DNA of 64,000 nucleotides. Source: Rheum nobile (taxonomy: Eukaryota > Streptophyta > Magnoliopsida > Caryophyllales > Polygonaceae). Under the pieces are notes generated by a model. The model worked only from the letters and a program-made list of their open reading frames with translations, was not told where the DNA came from and did not search any database. Below, one piece after another: positions 1 through 10,853 of the stretch. Both the position numbers and the translations under genes were made by a program. Positions within the stretch are counted from its first letter, which is position 1; every line of letters begins with the position of its first letter. The DNA is taken from NCBI GenBank assembly GCA_027886185.1, contig WOAB01000317.1:1860001-1924000 (forward strand). The letters are read 5' to 3'.

Positions 1-715
1 ATTCAGAAGAACTTACCTTTGAAGCCTCTTCAAGTTCAAATCCAAGTAGCAATAAGGTCTACAATTTGGATTTGAAGGAAGGCATATGATTTCAGATATT
101 AGACAATGAGCATAATTTGATCAGTAGACTAACCACAACTTACAAGTGGACCATAATTTGGATCTTCAGAAGTTTCTTCAGCAGTAGCCCCAGCTACATA
201 ATTTTTACGTATGGATTAAAGCAACTCGCCAGGTTTGCTCCCACTTCATGGCAACCAGCTAGATGGATGCACTTGATGGTGCCCTGTATGTGGAAGGGTG
301 AGAAAGCATTGGTCTATAACCCGTTCGTGTCAAATACTATTTCTCTGTCATATAACTGCAGTTACGTTTCCTGTCCCTTTTTCGTCAAGACATTACCGAC
401 AATCATAACTACAAACCCCTATTTATGGTCAATGATGTAATTTGAACACCTAACTCATTATAGTGATAAAATACAAAAATGATCAATCTCCTTTAGTATC
501 TTATTAATTAAGATTTTTGGCTTATAAGGTTCAGTGGTTCTATAAGAACTTCTAATTTATTGTGATCTTGTCATTTCTAATCACAACTTAGTGTGTAAGA
601 TGATTAGCAAAACAAAATCATGCCATGAGTTTCTAAGAGCGATGTTTAACAGCATAGGACGTTAAAAAAACAAGCCTTTTAAATAATCTGCTCACCTCCT
701 ATCAACCCAAAATCC

Positions 716-746
<31 letters not shown>

Positions 747-801
747 AGCAATAAGAAAATTCAGGCAATTCAGTCAGTATTGAGATTTTAAGAGTTCTTA
801 C
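1..801. other. no intact gene; possible decayed UGT80 continuation
   Basis: No convincing exon is visible. A good minus-strand splice donor (AAAG then GTAAGT) lies near position 15, so the UGT80-like locus to the right may continue leftward beyond the window, but the expected motifs after the LAG residues of the 802-913 exon were not found. Positions 717-736 are a run of 20 C followed directly by 11 A, a place where assembly errors are likely. Confidence 0.4.
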
Positions 802-1877
802 ATCCTGCTAGAACTCGAGGATCACCACCCAAAGGGAAGAATTTTACACCAGCTGATTTGACAAAGTCTCTAAAGTTGAGGTGAGTGGCCAATCTCACAT
901 GATGACCAAACTCCTGAATGTCCAGAAAGTCCAATAGCTATCAATAATTATACTACAAACATTTCCTTGTGCTGCTCACAAGAATGGAGTGAATTTGGGC
1001 TCACCTGCAATCTCTTTGCCATGGCCAGAAATGTTTGCACATCTCCTCTTGTGCCAACCACAAGAATAGCAATATTTAGCATTGTAATAGATTTGTTTAG
1101 CTCCACAGGAGTATCCTCAACAGCTATTGGTGCACTCTCAATGGCTTGAAGCTCTAACAACTCTGATGCTACATGAGCACTTTTTTTCTAAATCAACTTC
1201 TACTGTTCCATCCTTTTCTATCTTAACTAAATTCACAATCAACTTTTTCTGAAAAGAGACATTCAGCAGCTGCTATCAACAAGGGAAAAAGCTACATATA
1301 ATATTAATGCAAGTTTACCTATCACTCATATCAGCAGCAAACACATGATCTACTATGTTTGACAAAGAAATATATGAAATCAAGCCATTGAACAACCTAG
1401 CATATTAGCAAAGTACAATATAATATGAATAATTGCTCATTACTATGCCATGAAACATTTTGGGAAAATGCACTTCTTTTTCTCCAAAAGAACTCATTCC
1501 AGAACATTCACGTTACATGCACCGAATTCCCCGTGCAAAGAGGTCAGATTTTTCTAACAGCGGAATATGTTCAGCTATGTTTCCTCAGACTATCTATTGA
1601 AAAAAAGTTTATAGATTTCCATGCACTAAAAGGAAGAAAAAGGATTATGTACAAGACCAAAGTGTAGGATTCATGACAAATACAAGGCCTAAAGTATTCA
1701 CCTTTTCACGCTCAGAGAGCCTATCCAATTTTAGATCAGGCCTTGGACTCTCATTTTCAGTCTTACTCCTGGAGAAAGAAGGTGGGTGACTTTCAAGCAG
1801 TGAACTTTTGCCAACTCCCAGTGCAAACTTTGAGTATTGATGGATGACATCGGCAGCAGCCTGCTTTTTTCTTCTGG
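802..1877 (-). pseudogene. UGT80: sterol 3-beta-glucosyltransferase (UGT80) N-terminal fragment
   Basis: Three minus-strand exons with GT-AG borders can be read: about 1877-1702, 1248-1005 and 913-802. Together they give the pre-catalytic linker (SEREK, then KKLIVNLVKIEKDGTVEVDL) and the start of the glycosyltransferase domain (NIAILVVGTRGDVQ, then HHVRLATHLNFRDFV and FFPLGGDP). These are hallmarks of plant UDP-glucose:sterol glucosyltransferases, which glucosylate membrane sterols. A seven-A run near 1180 puts the GTVEVDL part and the LLELQAIE part in different frames, so one base is extra. The C-terminal catalytic half, including the UDP-binding HHGGAGTT region, is not seen. It follows a NAP1 fragment in the same direction, which suggests a chimeric transposed copy rather than a normal gene. 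Identity is solid; whether the rest lies left of the window is unknown. Confidence 0.78.
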
Positions 1878-2129
1878 CTGCACATTCAAAAGCTCATGAA
1901 ATTAGAGGAGATCTTACTCGAAGTACAATTCCTAAAACCCTAAACAACCAGCTTCGAATATTCACAAATTAGGGATCAACCGACGTTAGATTCGACAAAT
2001 TCCTACCAAGAACTATTTACGGAACATATAATCGAAATCAAACTAAGAACCGTAAAAAAAAAGGGAAGATGAAGAGAAGAAAGCAAATCAATAGACCTCA
2101 ATTTAAAGGACATAATTCTGAAGCCTCTA

Positions 2130-2893
2130 ATTCTCAACCTCTTCAACGTCCCAAGCCTCTTCAACGTCTATCATAGCTGCTATAATCCTCATTAATGCAG
2201 AGTGTTGAAAGCTTCTGGTATTTAGCTTCAAGTGTTGCCCTTTCCTCAAGAAATTTTGCTTCAAGCTCGTCATGTTGACCCTGCAAAACAAATGCATTAT
2301 TACATAAATCCAGTGTTCAAGGCAACTGACCAAAGATACTTTATACTTTTACAATATCTAAAACATACAGGGTTGAGTTTCCACTCTTCCTTGTGTTATG
2401 ACCAAAACTACTATCGATTCAACAATTTTAAATGATAAATCAGAGATACAATTTCACAAACATATTGCACTTCTTTGTTGAAAGTACATGCATGTAAACC
2501 ATTTTACTATTACAATTCAACAAGGTAAATAAACATCAAGAAGGTTGTAAGGCGTCAATCTTGACTAAACAATCAATGGAAAAAGAAAAAGGATTCAAAA
2601 ATAACAATTTCCATTCCAATCCAACGTGAAGAATTAGAAACAGAAGAAAATTCAAAACCTGCAGCTATCTCAAAGCCTCAACACGCTTCCGAACTTTAGG
2701 CGATGGGGTTTTCAGAACATTCGCGTGCTCTCCAGCCAGATCCTGCAACTTACTCTGAACAAACAGAAGAGGCAACCAAAATAAGCCACAAAACCCTAAA
2801 TCCGTCAACCAAAAAAAGTACAAAAACAGCTCACCTTGAGAGCGGAGATGAGAGGTAATGAAAGCCTCTTCCCATCTCTTATTGGAAGTAGAC
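2130..2893 (-). pseudogene. NAP1: nucleosome assembly protein 1 (NAP1) 5' fragment
   Basis: Minus-strand exons at about 2893-2835, 2754-2659 and 2280-2130 match the N-terminal part of plant NAP1 histone chaperones: LISALKSKLQDLAGEHANVL, SPKVRKRVEALR, then GQHDELEAKFLEERATLEAK and YQKL. Introns are retained with GT-AG borders. Damage is plain. The ATG at 2893 is not in frame with the ISALK part. A TAG follows VEALR before the second donor. A further frame change after YQKL is needed to reach DVEEAWDVEEVEN. The histone-binding core is absent. The piece carries the natural start region and leader and is followed on the same strand by UGT80 exons, as in gene-fragment capture by Helitrons or Pack-MULEs. 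NAP1 normally shuttles H2A-H2B; this copy cannot make such a protein. Confidence 0.78.
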
Positions 2894-2899
2894 ATGCTT

Positions 2900-4020
2900 A
2901 CAGTCCAAGATCGCTACCATTCACTCTGTTCCCGAGATGAAGGAGTACGAACGGGAGGAACTCTTCACAGTCGCCATCGACAGCATCCCACCGAGACATC
3001 CTCTGGAGGGTCCCCGACACCGCACCTCAAACGACGAGGAGGAAGACTCCAGAAGAGCGAGCACACCACCGGTTACTTGTTCTTTGGTGATCCATCAGTT
3101 TTTTCAGAGATATTGGGTAAGCCTTTGCAGAGGAGAGGGCAAAGAGGGGGAGAAAATCAGTTGAAACCAGATCCAAAATTTTCATGGGCGAATTTGTGAT
3201 TTGGGTCTACATTGGGTGACGGCGGCAGAGTTATCTTTGGGAGCGTTTTGGAAAGTAGTAGGGTTTTTTTTACGGATTCTTAAATTTACAAGTTTAAGTT
3301 TTGGAGGGGCATTAAAGTGGCAAGAAAGTCAACTTTTAAATATATTTTGATCCTTCATAAATTTCTGTACAAGCATTACTTTTCTACTTGGTTTCTATTA
3401 CTCCTCGTTTGGTTCGTGTTACACTTCCCAAGAAGTTAACTTTCTCGGGAAATACATTTATTTTTTTACTACTTGTACTAGTAAAAAAGGAATTTCTGAT
3501 CAGGAGTATGTTTCTTATACAGTACGTAGTAGCATAATGACTTTTGTAAAATGACATAAATCGCAATTGCACGGAGATGTTTAGCCATTGATTAACTTAT
3601 TTAAACAAAATTGGCCACTGGTAACGGAGATGTTTAGCCAGCCTCAATATTTTTGGTTTAAATGTTTGAATAAGCAAGACGCGACTATTATTAAACGGTT
3701 TTTCTAATCTATGTCCTAAGGATATAGGTTAAGATTCTATATATAGAAATTTTTAATTAAGTATTAATTTTTTATGATATTTTAATTTTTTTTAAATAGG
3801 TTTATCTTTACTTTTTTAGTATTTATATTCTTTAATATGAATTCTTAACTTATATGCTTAGGATATAATTAGTTAGAAAAACCGATTATTAAATGCAAAT
3901 TAACTTTGGCCTATAATTCTCCCATTAAATATATCGTTAACAGAAGACGCGAAGCCTGTAATTTAAAACCCTTTGTCTCTGTTTTATCAAAAGAAATCTT
4001 AGACTGGCTGTCTCCGGCGA
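2900..4020. other. leader or promoter of the NAP1 fragment, then AT-rich spacer
   Basis: About 2900-3250 is GC-richer and is probably the upstream region of the NAP1 fragment (open frames here are short and overlap on both strands). From 3250 to 3900 the DNA is AT-rich with no convincing coding signal. A fragment CTCGTTTGGTTCGTG near 3402 resembles a Tourist-type MITE end, but no partner end was found. Confidence 0.4.
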
Positions 4021-4040
4021 CCTCCCCAATCGTCCGAACC

Positions 4041-4564
4041 ATGAAGCTGCCGCGCACCCCACCACTAAACCATCTTCCTCTCCCGCCGGACGCCATGAAA
4101 AGCTGATCGACGCTCCCCTCCTCCCTCTCACCTTCAAAGATGCATCCGATCGCCTCAAACTCCAACCCATCGGCGAAATCATACGGCGATCGAGATCCGC
4201 ACAGGCCGCTCTCGGCGCCTCAATTGCCCTGGCGATCGGCAACGCCTGGTTCAGGTTTGATTCCGAAATTCTTATCCCTCCAATTCTGAGCATATTCATC
4301 GCCTGCGCTTTGATTCTAGGGGGAGGTATCGTCTGGAATGTCCAATACCTCGCGAAATTGTTTCCTGCGGCCGCCGCTGCGGCGGAGAAAGGCGCGTTGG
4401 CCGCGATTTTCTTTGCATATTTCGCCGTGGTTAATGCCTTCCTCGGCGGGATGAGCGTCATCGGTGTACTCCCGTGGGCGTGCCTGATTGTCTGTTCCGT
4501 TCTGGTCAACGGGAGGGTACCACAGTCAAAGGTCGATTCTAACATTCTAAGCTGGGTCCGTTGA
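4041..4564 (+). pseudogene. small plant membrane protein, frame lost next to the start codon
   Basis: The reading frame that ends at 4564 is open from 3962 and looks coding: a basic N-terminal part (RRSRSAQAALGAS), then about four hydrophobic stretches such as ILSIFIACALILGGGIVW and ALAAIFFAYFAVVNAF. It has no ATG. The only well-placed ATG, at 4041, is one base out of frame and ends after 21 codons. If one G is missing after that ATG (ATGAAG instead of ATGGAAG) the two join into a protein of about 174 residues starting MEAAAHPTTK. So this is either a one-base sequencing or assembly error or a recent loss of function. I do not recognise the family; a membrane location is inferred from hydrophobicity only. 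GC content and codon use fit a real plant exon. Confidence 0.55.
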
Positions 4565-4819
4565 TCGGCTTGCTCGACTTAATTGTGGTAAATTTGGTAA
4601 TTAAATTTCCGTTTTGTGTCTTATAAATTGAAGCATTATGTTTGTTTGGATATTGAAACGAGTATAAGAATGTGAAGTTGATGACGATTTATGAAAGTAT
4701 TAATCTTCTATATATAATTAAAAGTTGTGTTGTAGCCAATTTAATACCCTCTCCAAAGCTGAAATTTAAAGCTTAAACAGTCTGGGTTTGTAAATTGCAT
4801 ATATTGGGCCAACAAATTG
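4565..4819. other. AT-rich spacer
   Basis: Probable 3' region of the 4041-4564 locus; no other feature is visible. Confidence 0.4.
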
Positions 4820-5160
4820 TGTTTAACATGGGCCACAGGCATATTACCGAAGAGGAAGTCTTACATGGGCCACAGGCATTATCTATTTGCTGAAAGAGGC
4901 CTTATGTGGCCTTATGTGGTATTCTTACAAGGCCCAGATGTTGAAACGGCCCATTAACCCTTCATCTACAAGTAATTGAAAGGACCGGGAACCCAGATAA
5001 AGCTCGGGTTTCCTCCCCAGAGAACACTGTGTTTAGATAAACCCTAGCATCTTCCCTTCAGCTGTTGCGTTGGATTCTTCTCTCAATATCTCCATCTTCA
5101 ACAGCTGCTCTATCACCCGCCCTTCTCAAGGAGGAAAAAGGTTAACTCTCCCACACTTGT
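4820..5160 (+). promoter_or_regulatory. ribosomal-protein-type promoter with site II and telo-box motifs
   Basis: TGGGCC/GGCCCA (site II) motifs occur near 4832, 4866, 4933 and 4948, and a telo-box AAACCCTA near 5040. This pair is typical of plant ribosomal-protein and translation genes. The block CATGGGCCACAGGCAT is present twice about 36 bp apart. A leader intron probably starts at GGTTAACTC near 5140 and ends at the AG near 5279, just before the eS7 ATG. Confidence 0.6.
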
Positions 5161-5286
5161 ACTAATGTCAGTCGATTTCAATCATATATACGTACACTTT
5201 TCTTTCATACTTTTGCACATATTGTTTATATTATTTTCGGTGACTGCTTTTGAATTTTGATTTTATTTCGACGAGAATAGTCAAAA

Positions 5287-5527
5287 ATGTTCACTGCTTT
5301 GAGGAAAATCCAAAAGTACAAGGGCACCGAGCCTAGCGAATTCGAGGAGTCCGTTGCTCAGGTTCTATTTCTACTTGTTACTCATTTCAATTCGAGAAGG
5401 TATTTAGTGCTAAATTTATGCTTTTTCCCTTTTTGGGGGGTTTTGTTCATGCATTTTTCGATTTGGAGAACACTAATAGCGAGCTGAAGAGTGATTTGGA
5501 GGATCTATATATCAGTTCCGTTGTGTA
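5287..5527 (+). pseudogene. RPS7: 40S ribosomal protein eS7 5' fragment
   Basis: The first exon encodes MFTALRKIQKYKGTEPSEF then EESVAQ, and a second piece encodes FFDLENTNSELKSDLEDLYI, both matching the N-terminus of plant eS7, a small-subunit ribosomal protein. An intron lies between them, though the acceptor before FFDLEN looks mutated. The frame ends at VV then TAA, or splices at a GTAAGC donor near 5527; the remaining three quarters of eS7 (about 190 residues normally) are not found. Its ribosomal-protein-type promoter and leader lie directly upstream. Downstream on the same strand come pieces of unrelated genes, so this is a captured gene start rather than a working eS7 gene. Confidence 0.8.
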
Positions 5528-6086
5528 AGCGTTTTCGACTTCCATTGATTTTATATGTTATGGTTAAATTTGAATCTCAATGATGATATGTTTGTCATAG
5601 GAAACATGAATTATTCTCGAAATAATGTTTATGATGTACCTGAAGTAATTTATTCTTTTTGGTGCAAGATGTTGCAGTAGGAGATATCTGTCTTAGGTCT
5701 TACATAGCTCCTTATTTTTAAGAACCCATGTTTAAATTCGCTCACTGATTGAGGTGAGTGACACACAGCTTTGCTGACATTTAGGAAGAGTACCAAAACC
5801 ACTGGCAACTAAGCCACTTATGTTCCTTATGAGGTTTCTATTGCTAATAACTTGTATATGTTGTCTTATGAGATGATTAGAATCTAACGTTGAATGTTTA
5901 ATCATAAGGGGTTGTTTGTTGCACCAAACCTCATTGGGCTTGTTTTGGGTCGGTTTAGTTCAGTGTCGAGCTTGGATGGTAATGGTGTTGATGGTCGTGA
6001 TATTAACATCCATCCACAACTTCTGTTGTATAATTTTCTACGAATTAGCCATTTATATATTTGCTTACTGTTTGGCAGATCAAAAC

Positions 6087-6532
6087 ATGGGAGATGCCTT
6101 GAAAGGTGGTGTCATGGATGTTGTTCACTCGACAGTGCTCAAAGAGTCTGAAAAACTCGAAGGAAAACACATCAAGATTGAGGGATATGATTTCAATCAA
6201 GGTGTCGACTACACAAAGCTGCTTAATTCCTATTGCTCCACTGGTTTTCAGGCTTCCAGTCTTGGCGAGGCCATTGAAGTAGTTAACCAAATGGTCAGTT
6301 TGTTTTAGTATAACATAATGAAACTCTTGTTTTGCCTTCGCATCTTGGGTCTAAAACTGATAACCATTTTTCCCATCTGCTGTATTTTTCCGTCTTAATG
6401 TTCTCAGCTGGAATGGAAGCTTTCAGTTGAAGATCCTGCGGAAGATTGCAGCGCGGAGGAGAGAGATAAAGTCTACAGAGATTCAGTGAGGTGCAAAGTA
6501 TTTTTGGGTTTTAATTACCTCAAATCTTGTGA
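6087..6532 (+). pseudogene. DHS: deoxyhypusine synthase (or homospermidine synthase-like) 5' fragment
   Basis: Exon one, 6087-6293, reads MGDALKGGVMDVVHSTVLKE and continues with KIEGYDFNQGVDYTKLLNSY and TGFQASSLGEAIEVVNQM. A GT donor follows at 6294. Exon two from 6418 gives LEWKLS, EDCSAEERD and SVRCKVFLGF. This is the N-terminal third of DHS, the NAD-dependent enzyme that moves an aminobutyl group from spermidine to a lysine of eIF5A; the homospermidine synthases of some plants derive from it and cannot be told apart on this piece. After GF the sequence diverges from the family and the NAD-binding and active-site lysine regions are missing. It lies between eS7 and kinase fragments on the same strand. 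Confidence 0.78.
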
Positions 6533-6885
6533 ACATTTCAGATTTCAAGGTCAACATTTCCACTGTTTTTATTTGATAATAATTTGGATTATAGTTATAT
6601 TGTTGAATTTTGTATGCATTCAATTATAAAGGTAGCCTATATCTAAGCAGTGCTTGGTTATTGTATGCAGAAATTTGCATCTAATGCTGGAATTAAGGTA
6701 TTTTCCCCTGTGAGTCACACACTTTTCAATCTTGAAGATATCATCAAAAAGGTAACACAAACAAAAATGCAATATTCTTTTCACTATCTATGGTGTTGTC
6801 TTATGAGTAATTTATATTGCATTGGTTCTTGCTGAATAATCATAATTTTCTTGGATGAGATGAGCTTAATTTAATCATATACCAG

Positions 6886-8513
6886 CTTATGAAAGATAGG
6901 GGCAAGCCATTTACAGAAGCTGATATCAGAAATTGGTGCTTTCAAGTTTTTCAAGGCCTTTCGTACATGCACCATCGTGGATATTTTCACTGTGATCTCC
7001 AGCCAGGTACATGTTCTAATCAGTTGACGCTATAAATTTGTAATTTTTTACTTTATTTAGGATGATTTTTATCGCTTCTTGATTTTGCAAAAATATAGGT
7101 AAACTGGATCTCTTTTAATATTTCATGTTTTGGTTAATATTTTTTATGTGCAGTATATTGCATGATTCTGAAATTAATTATGTGCATGTTCACATCTGCA
7201 GAGAATATTCTGGTTTCTAAGGATGTAATTAAAATAGCTGATTTTGGGCTTGCTCGGGAAATTAATTCTATGGCACCATACACGGAATATGTCTCTACAC
7301 GCTGGTAAGTTTCCAGCTTTTCATGTCTTTTCTCTTGTGCATTATAGCCTATATAGTGCTTGCAACGAGTTGATGATTCTTATGATGAATGCTGTGGTTT
7401 TTGTTTTTTAAATGATGCGGCAGGTATCGGGCTCCTGAGGTTCTTTTGCAATCTCTAACCTATACTCCAGTTGTTGGTGAGTGACACACAAGAAAAGAAG
7501 TTAATAGAATTGACTTGACCATCTTTTGGTTCTTGGAATAAAAAGGTTTTTGTAATGTACTTTCAGATATGTGGGCAATGGGGGCTATAATGGCTGAGTT
7601 GTTTTCTCTTCGACCACTTTTTCCTGGTTCAAGGTACTTGTGTTGCTCTTAGTATTTCTTTTACTTAATTGAAATAGTTGAGCTTTCCCAGGGAAGCTTA
7701 AATGAATAAACCCATGGTCCTAAGTTATTATCGGGTTATTTTTTAAGTTTCCCTTAACTCATCCTTGTACATTGTTAACTTAATAGCTTCTCATTATTGC
7801 AGTGAAGCGGCTGAGATTTCCAAAATTTGCAGTATTATAGGCACTCCAACAGAAGAATCTTAGGTCCATGGAATTCAACTTGCAAGATCAATGAACTATC
7901 AGTTCCCTCTGGTTTGTATTTATCTCTTAGCCTACTTCTAGCTTTGACAGCTTATATTTTGAAGATTAAGTTGATGCTTTGTGTGCTCTTTTTGCATCAT
8001 TGTGTGAATTTATTATAATGTAAGAGATATCTATTGTTTTTTAGTGTCTATCAAAAGCTTTATCATCTATTGATTTATTTAGTCTACTGATTTCATGGTG
8101 AGGACTTGGAGTGTATATAGTAATTGTCGAGTGGCTCTTTGTGCAACTTCTAATTGGCGAGTGAATCTATGTGCAACTTCTGATGACACATGTACTACCA
8201 AATATCAAATACACTAGTGTGATAATCTCGCCCATGAGCTTTATTTTTTATGCTTGCGGCACTTTGACCGATTGCCTATTTTACTACTCAGCTTCCTGGA
8301 GTTAAACTTTCTATGTTGATACCATCAGCAAGTAAAGATGCAATCAGCCTCATGAGGGTAGGATCAATTTTTCTTCCATACTTGTGAGGGGAAACAGTTT
8401 TTAGAAATGTGGATCTAATTCAAAATGATATAATTCCTCTGCAGGCACTCTGTTCGTGGGATCCTTGTAAGAGGCCTTCTGCTTCCGAGGTCCTTCAACA
8501 TCCGTTCTTCCAG
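6886..8513 (+). pseudogene. CDKF-4/MAK-like protein kinase, lacking the N-lobe
   Basis: Seven exons are recognisable: 6886-7006, 7202-7304, 7434-7476, 7567-7633, 7803-about 7910, 8292-about 8357, 8445-8513. They run from LMKDRGKPFTEADIRNW through DFGLAREINSMAPYTEYVST (activation loop), RWYRAPEVLLQ, DMWAMGAIMAELFSLRPLFP to LCSWDPCKRPSASEVLQHPF. This is the C-lobe of the plant RCK/MAK-type kinases annotated as CDKF-4. The N-lobe with the glycine loop and ATP-anchoring lysine is absent. The catalytic HRD is HCD (FHCDLQP), and a TAG at 7861 replaces the tryptophan expected after TEES. All splice sites remain plausible, so the copy is young or was mobilised as genomic DNA. It cannot encode an active kinase. 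Confidence 0.82.
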
Positions 8514-8879
8514 GTAAAATGATTTCCTTGATCTGGAGGAGTTTGAGTCATCACTTCACAATTTTTCTGATCATCAATAACAGCTTTTCTTTCCTTGATA
8601 TTGATGCAGAACTAATTAGAGAAAAGATGGTAGACTGGTGAAGGTAATTAATTTGCATCTTATGCTAACATTTTTTCATGGCTGCACTAACAATTAAATT
8701 CTGAATTGCTTTAGCCTTTCATATATTTTTTGTCAATCAATTATTTTATGCTTTTATATCAAGAAAGATCTTTTCTAAATCATTGTTGGGCATAGGTAGC
8801 AAGTTCTTTATTTTTTTCAGCACGTTTAATCTTGGTTTTTGGATCTCTAATACCAACCGATTTGCATCTTCTTGATGAA

Positions 8880-9760
8880 GGAGGACAATAGCAAGACAGG
8901 GAAGGTCAGATAAGCTGGCATGTATTTTCTTGGCTTCCTTGTTTACCGCTTGGACAACTCATCTCATACGGCATCTATCTATTTTATGGTATTTTGAACC
9001 TACTCTATCTTCAATTCTTATCTTAAACGTCTTACTTTCGGCAATATCACAGGCAGCAGCTGCAAAACATCATGATTCTACCTTCTTAAAGAAACTGGAC
9101 AGGTTTCAGCCTTGTGAAATAACTAAACTAAAAGCCGGCACACATGTGTTTGTTGTGTACGGTTCGTCATTTTCTTAGAAGCCATGCTTACTAATGCACC
9201 TGTAAATAATTGTACATGTAGCTGATGATCACTTTTGCTCCATTTCCGGGCTTATTATAGGTGACAATTTCTTCAAAAGTGCGAGCTACACCATTGAAAT
9301 TCTCTCTGTCGCACCTTTTGCAAAAGAAAAGGATGCGGTTAGAGCCGTTGAGACACGGATTTCAACCAAGAGGATTGAATTGTCAAAGTTTGAGAGTGAA
9401 TACAGAGAGGTTTGACAATGTGTGCCTACACACATTATCTGTGTTTTTATAAATTTCCAAAACTTATGCACTGCAGTGTGTCTACAGGTGCTTGCCCAAT
9501 TCACATAGATGACGAGTAGATACACAAAGGAAATGCGACCAGTGAGTTTTTTGTTCGAGTAATACACTGAAATCGTATGTATGTTTCCACTGTTGTTAGT
9601 GGTTCATTATTTACTCAACATCATCCTTATTCTTTATACAGATAGACACTCTTCTCAAACAGAGAAATGAAATTCAGGCTTCATACACTACTGTAGATCC
9701 CCCGCACATGAAGCAGACTTCAAGTAAAGGCGAAAGGAGTACGAGTGCCTCAACATATCA
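8880..9760 (+). pseudogene. ARG1/ARL2-type DnaJ protein, C-terminal fragment
   Basis: Plus-strand pieces match the C-terminal half of the plant DnaJ protein ARG1 (ALTERED RESPONSE TO GRAVITY) or ARL2: AGMYFLGFLVYRLD, then FLKKLDRFQPCEITKLKAGT and HVFVVYG, then from 9261 GDNFFKSASYTIEIL, TRISTKRIELSKFESEYRE, then a coiled-coil part with TSRYTKEM and LLKQRNEIQASYTTVD. ARG1-like proteins are membrane-associated J-proteins that act in early gravity signalling. The J-domain is missing. A TAA at 8911 precedes AGMYF, another stop follows VLAQFT near 9510, and a frame change lies near 9020 where the sequence between YRLD and AAAAKHHD is scrambled. It is the last of four unrelated gene pieces in a row on this strand. 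Confidence 0.75.
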
Positions 9761-9934
9761 AATAATATATCGTCTAAGATGAAATATGCAACAACAATTC
9801 ATATATTGCAAACTCACATTTAAACAACGACACTACATATACACAAAAGGCTCGTGTGAAACACGACCTTCGATTTCTAGTAATCATAATAATAGTGATA
9901 ATTATGTATGTGAATATGTACTTGTTCTTGTTAA

Positions 9935-10625
9935 CTAGAAATCGATGTCCGTGCACGGGCCGTTTGTGTATATATGGAGTGTCACGATATTAAAAAGAGT
10001 TTGTAATATATGGTTCATTGTTCTGTTTTTAATGTGAGACATATGTTATTTGATATTTAATTTAAATGTTATATCTAAGTATGTTAGGTATAAAATGTTA
10101 TGATTGTAATTATGAATCGGTTTAATTTTGTTTATATAATTTAATTTTGAATTAATTTGAAAGATCGTTTTTGTAGAGATGTGTTTTTTTAATTATTTTT
10201 TATGAATATTTTAGAAATCTATATCTAATAAGAAGTTTGTATTTTTGTGGATTAAATGTGTTCATTCAATACTATACAAATTTTATTTTTGTAATAAAAC
10301 CATTTTGAAAGTATTAAATATGTTTAATAAGAAGAAATCAAATAAAGATTAAGAAACCAAACAAATGTAAATTTAATAAACTATAATTTTTGACATTCAA
10401 ATATAACATATTTTATAAAATGGTCTCAAAAAAGAACTTTAGCAATTTCTTCGAAATTTATGTTTAAGGAATTGGTTTGGTTTTTAGATTTATATTTTAT
10501 TAATAAATGTATATATGTAATAGGAAAAATGTTATTTTCATAAAGCGTACAAATTGTTGTATATCATTTTTATTTTATTTAAATTTTTGTCATAAAATAA
10601 AGTGTATTCTTTTTTATAAATTTAA
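9935..10625 (-). mobile_element. Helitron-type 3' end on the minus strand, with AT-rich body
   Basis: Read on the minus strand, the palindrome CCGTGCACGG (9949-9958) is followed after ten bases by CTAG (9938-9935) and then T. A GC hairpin a few bases before CTAG with insertion before T is the standard 3' terminus of plant Helitrons. The element would extend rightward; its TC 5' end was not identified. The DNA to 10625 is AT-rich and non-coding. Confidence 0.5.
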
Positions 10626-10731
10626 GGGTATGTTTGCATTTCCAAAAATAATACATTAAATTACATTAAATTATCAATTTAATATAAAATAAAATAATTT
10701 AAAACATTATTTTTTCTATCCAAACAGATCC
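10626..10731. mobile_element. Tourist-type (PIF/Harbinger) MITE
   Basis: Imperfect terminal inverted repeats GGGTATGTTTG and CAAACAGATCC are flanked on both sides by TAA, the three-base target duplication of PIF/Harbinger elements. Length is 106 bp; there is no coding capacity. Confidence 0.7.
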
Positions 10732-10853
10732 TAAATATTCTTTTAATAAAAGTAATGTTCTTTTTTTCCCTTCATTTAATGAACTCAGTTGCAAACTAAA
10801 ATCCCTTTCCTCTCTGATATTGCTTCATGCTAGCTGGCACATAGAGATGAACA

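Noticed and set aside
3937..4545. Minus-strand ORF of 202 codons
   Set aside because: It is the shadow of the GC-rich plus-strand membrane-protein frame; the plus strand has coherent hydrophobic segments and the minus product has none.
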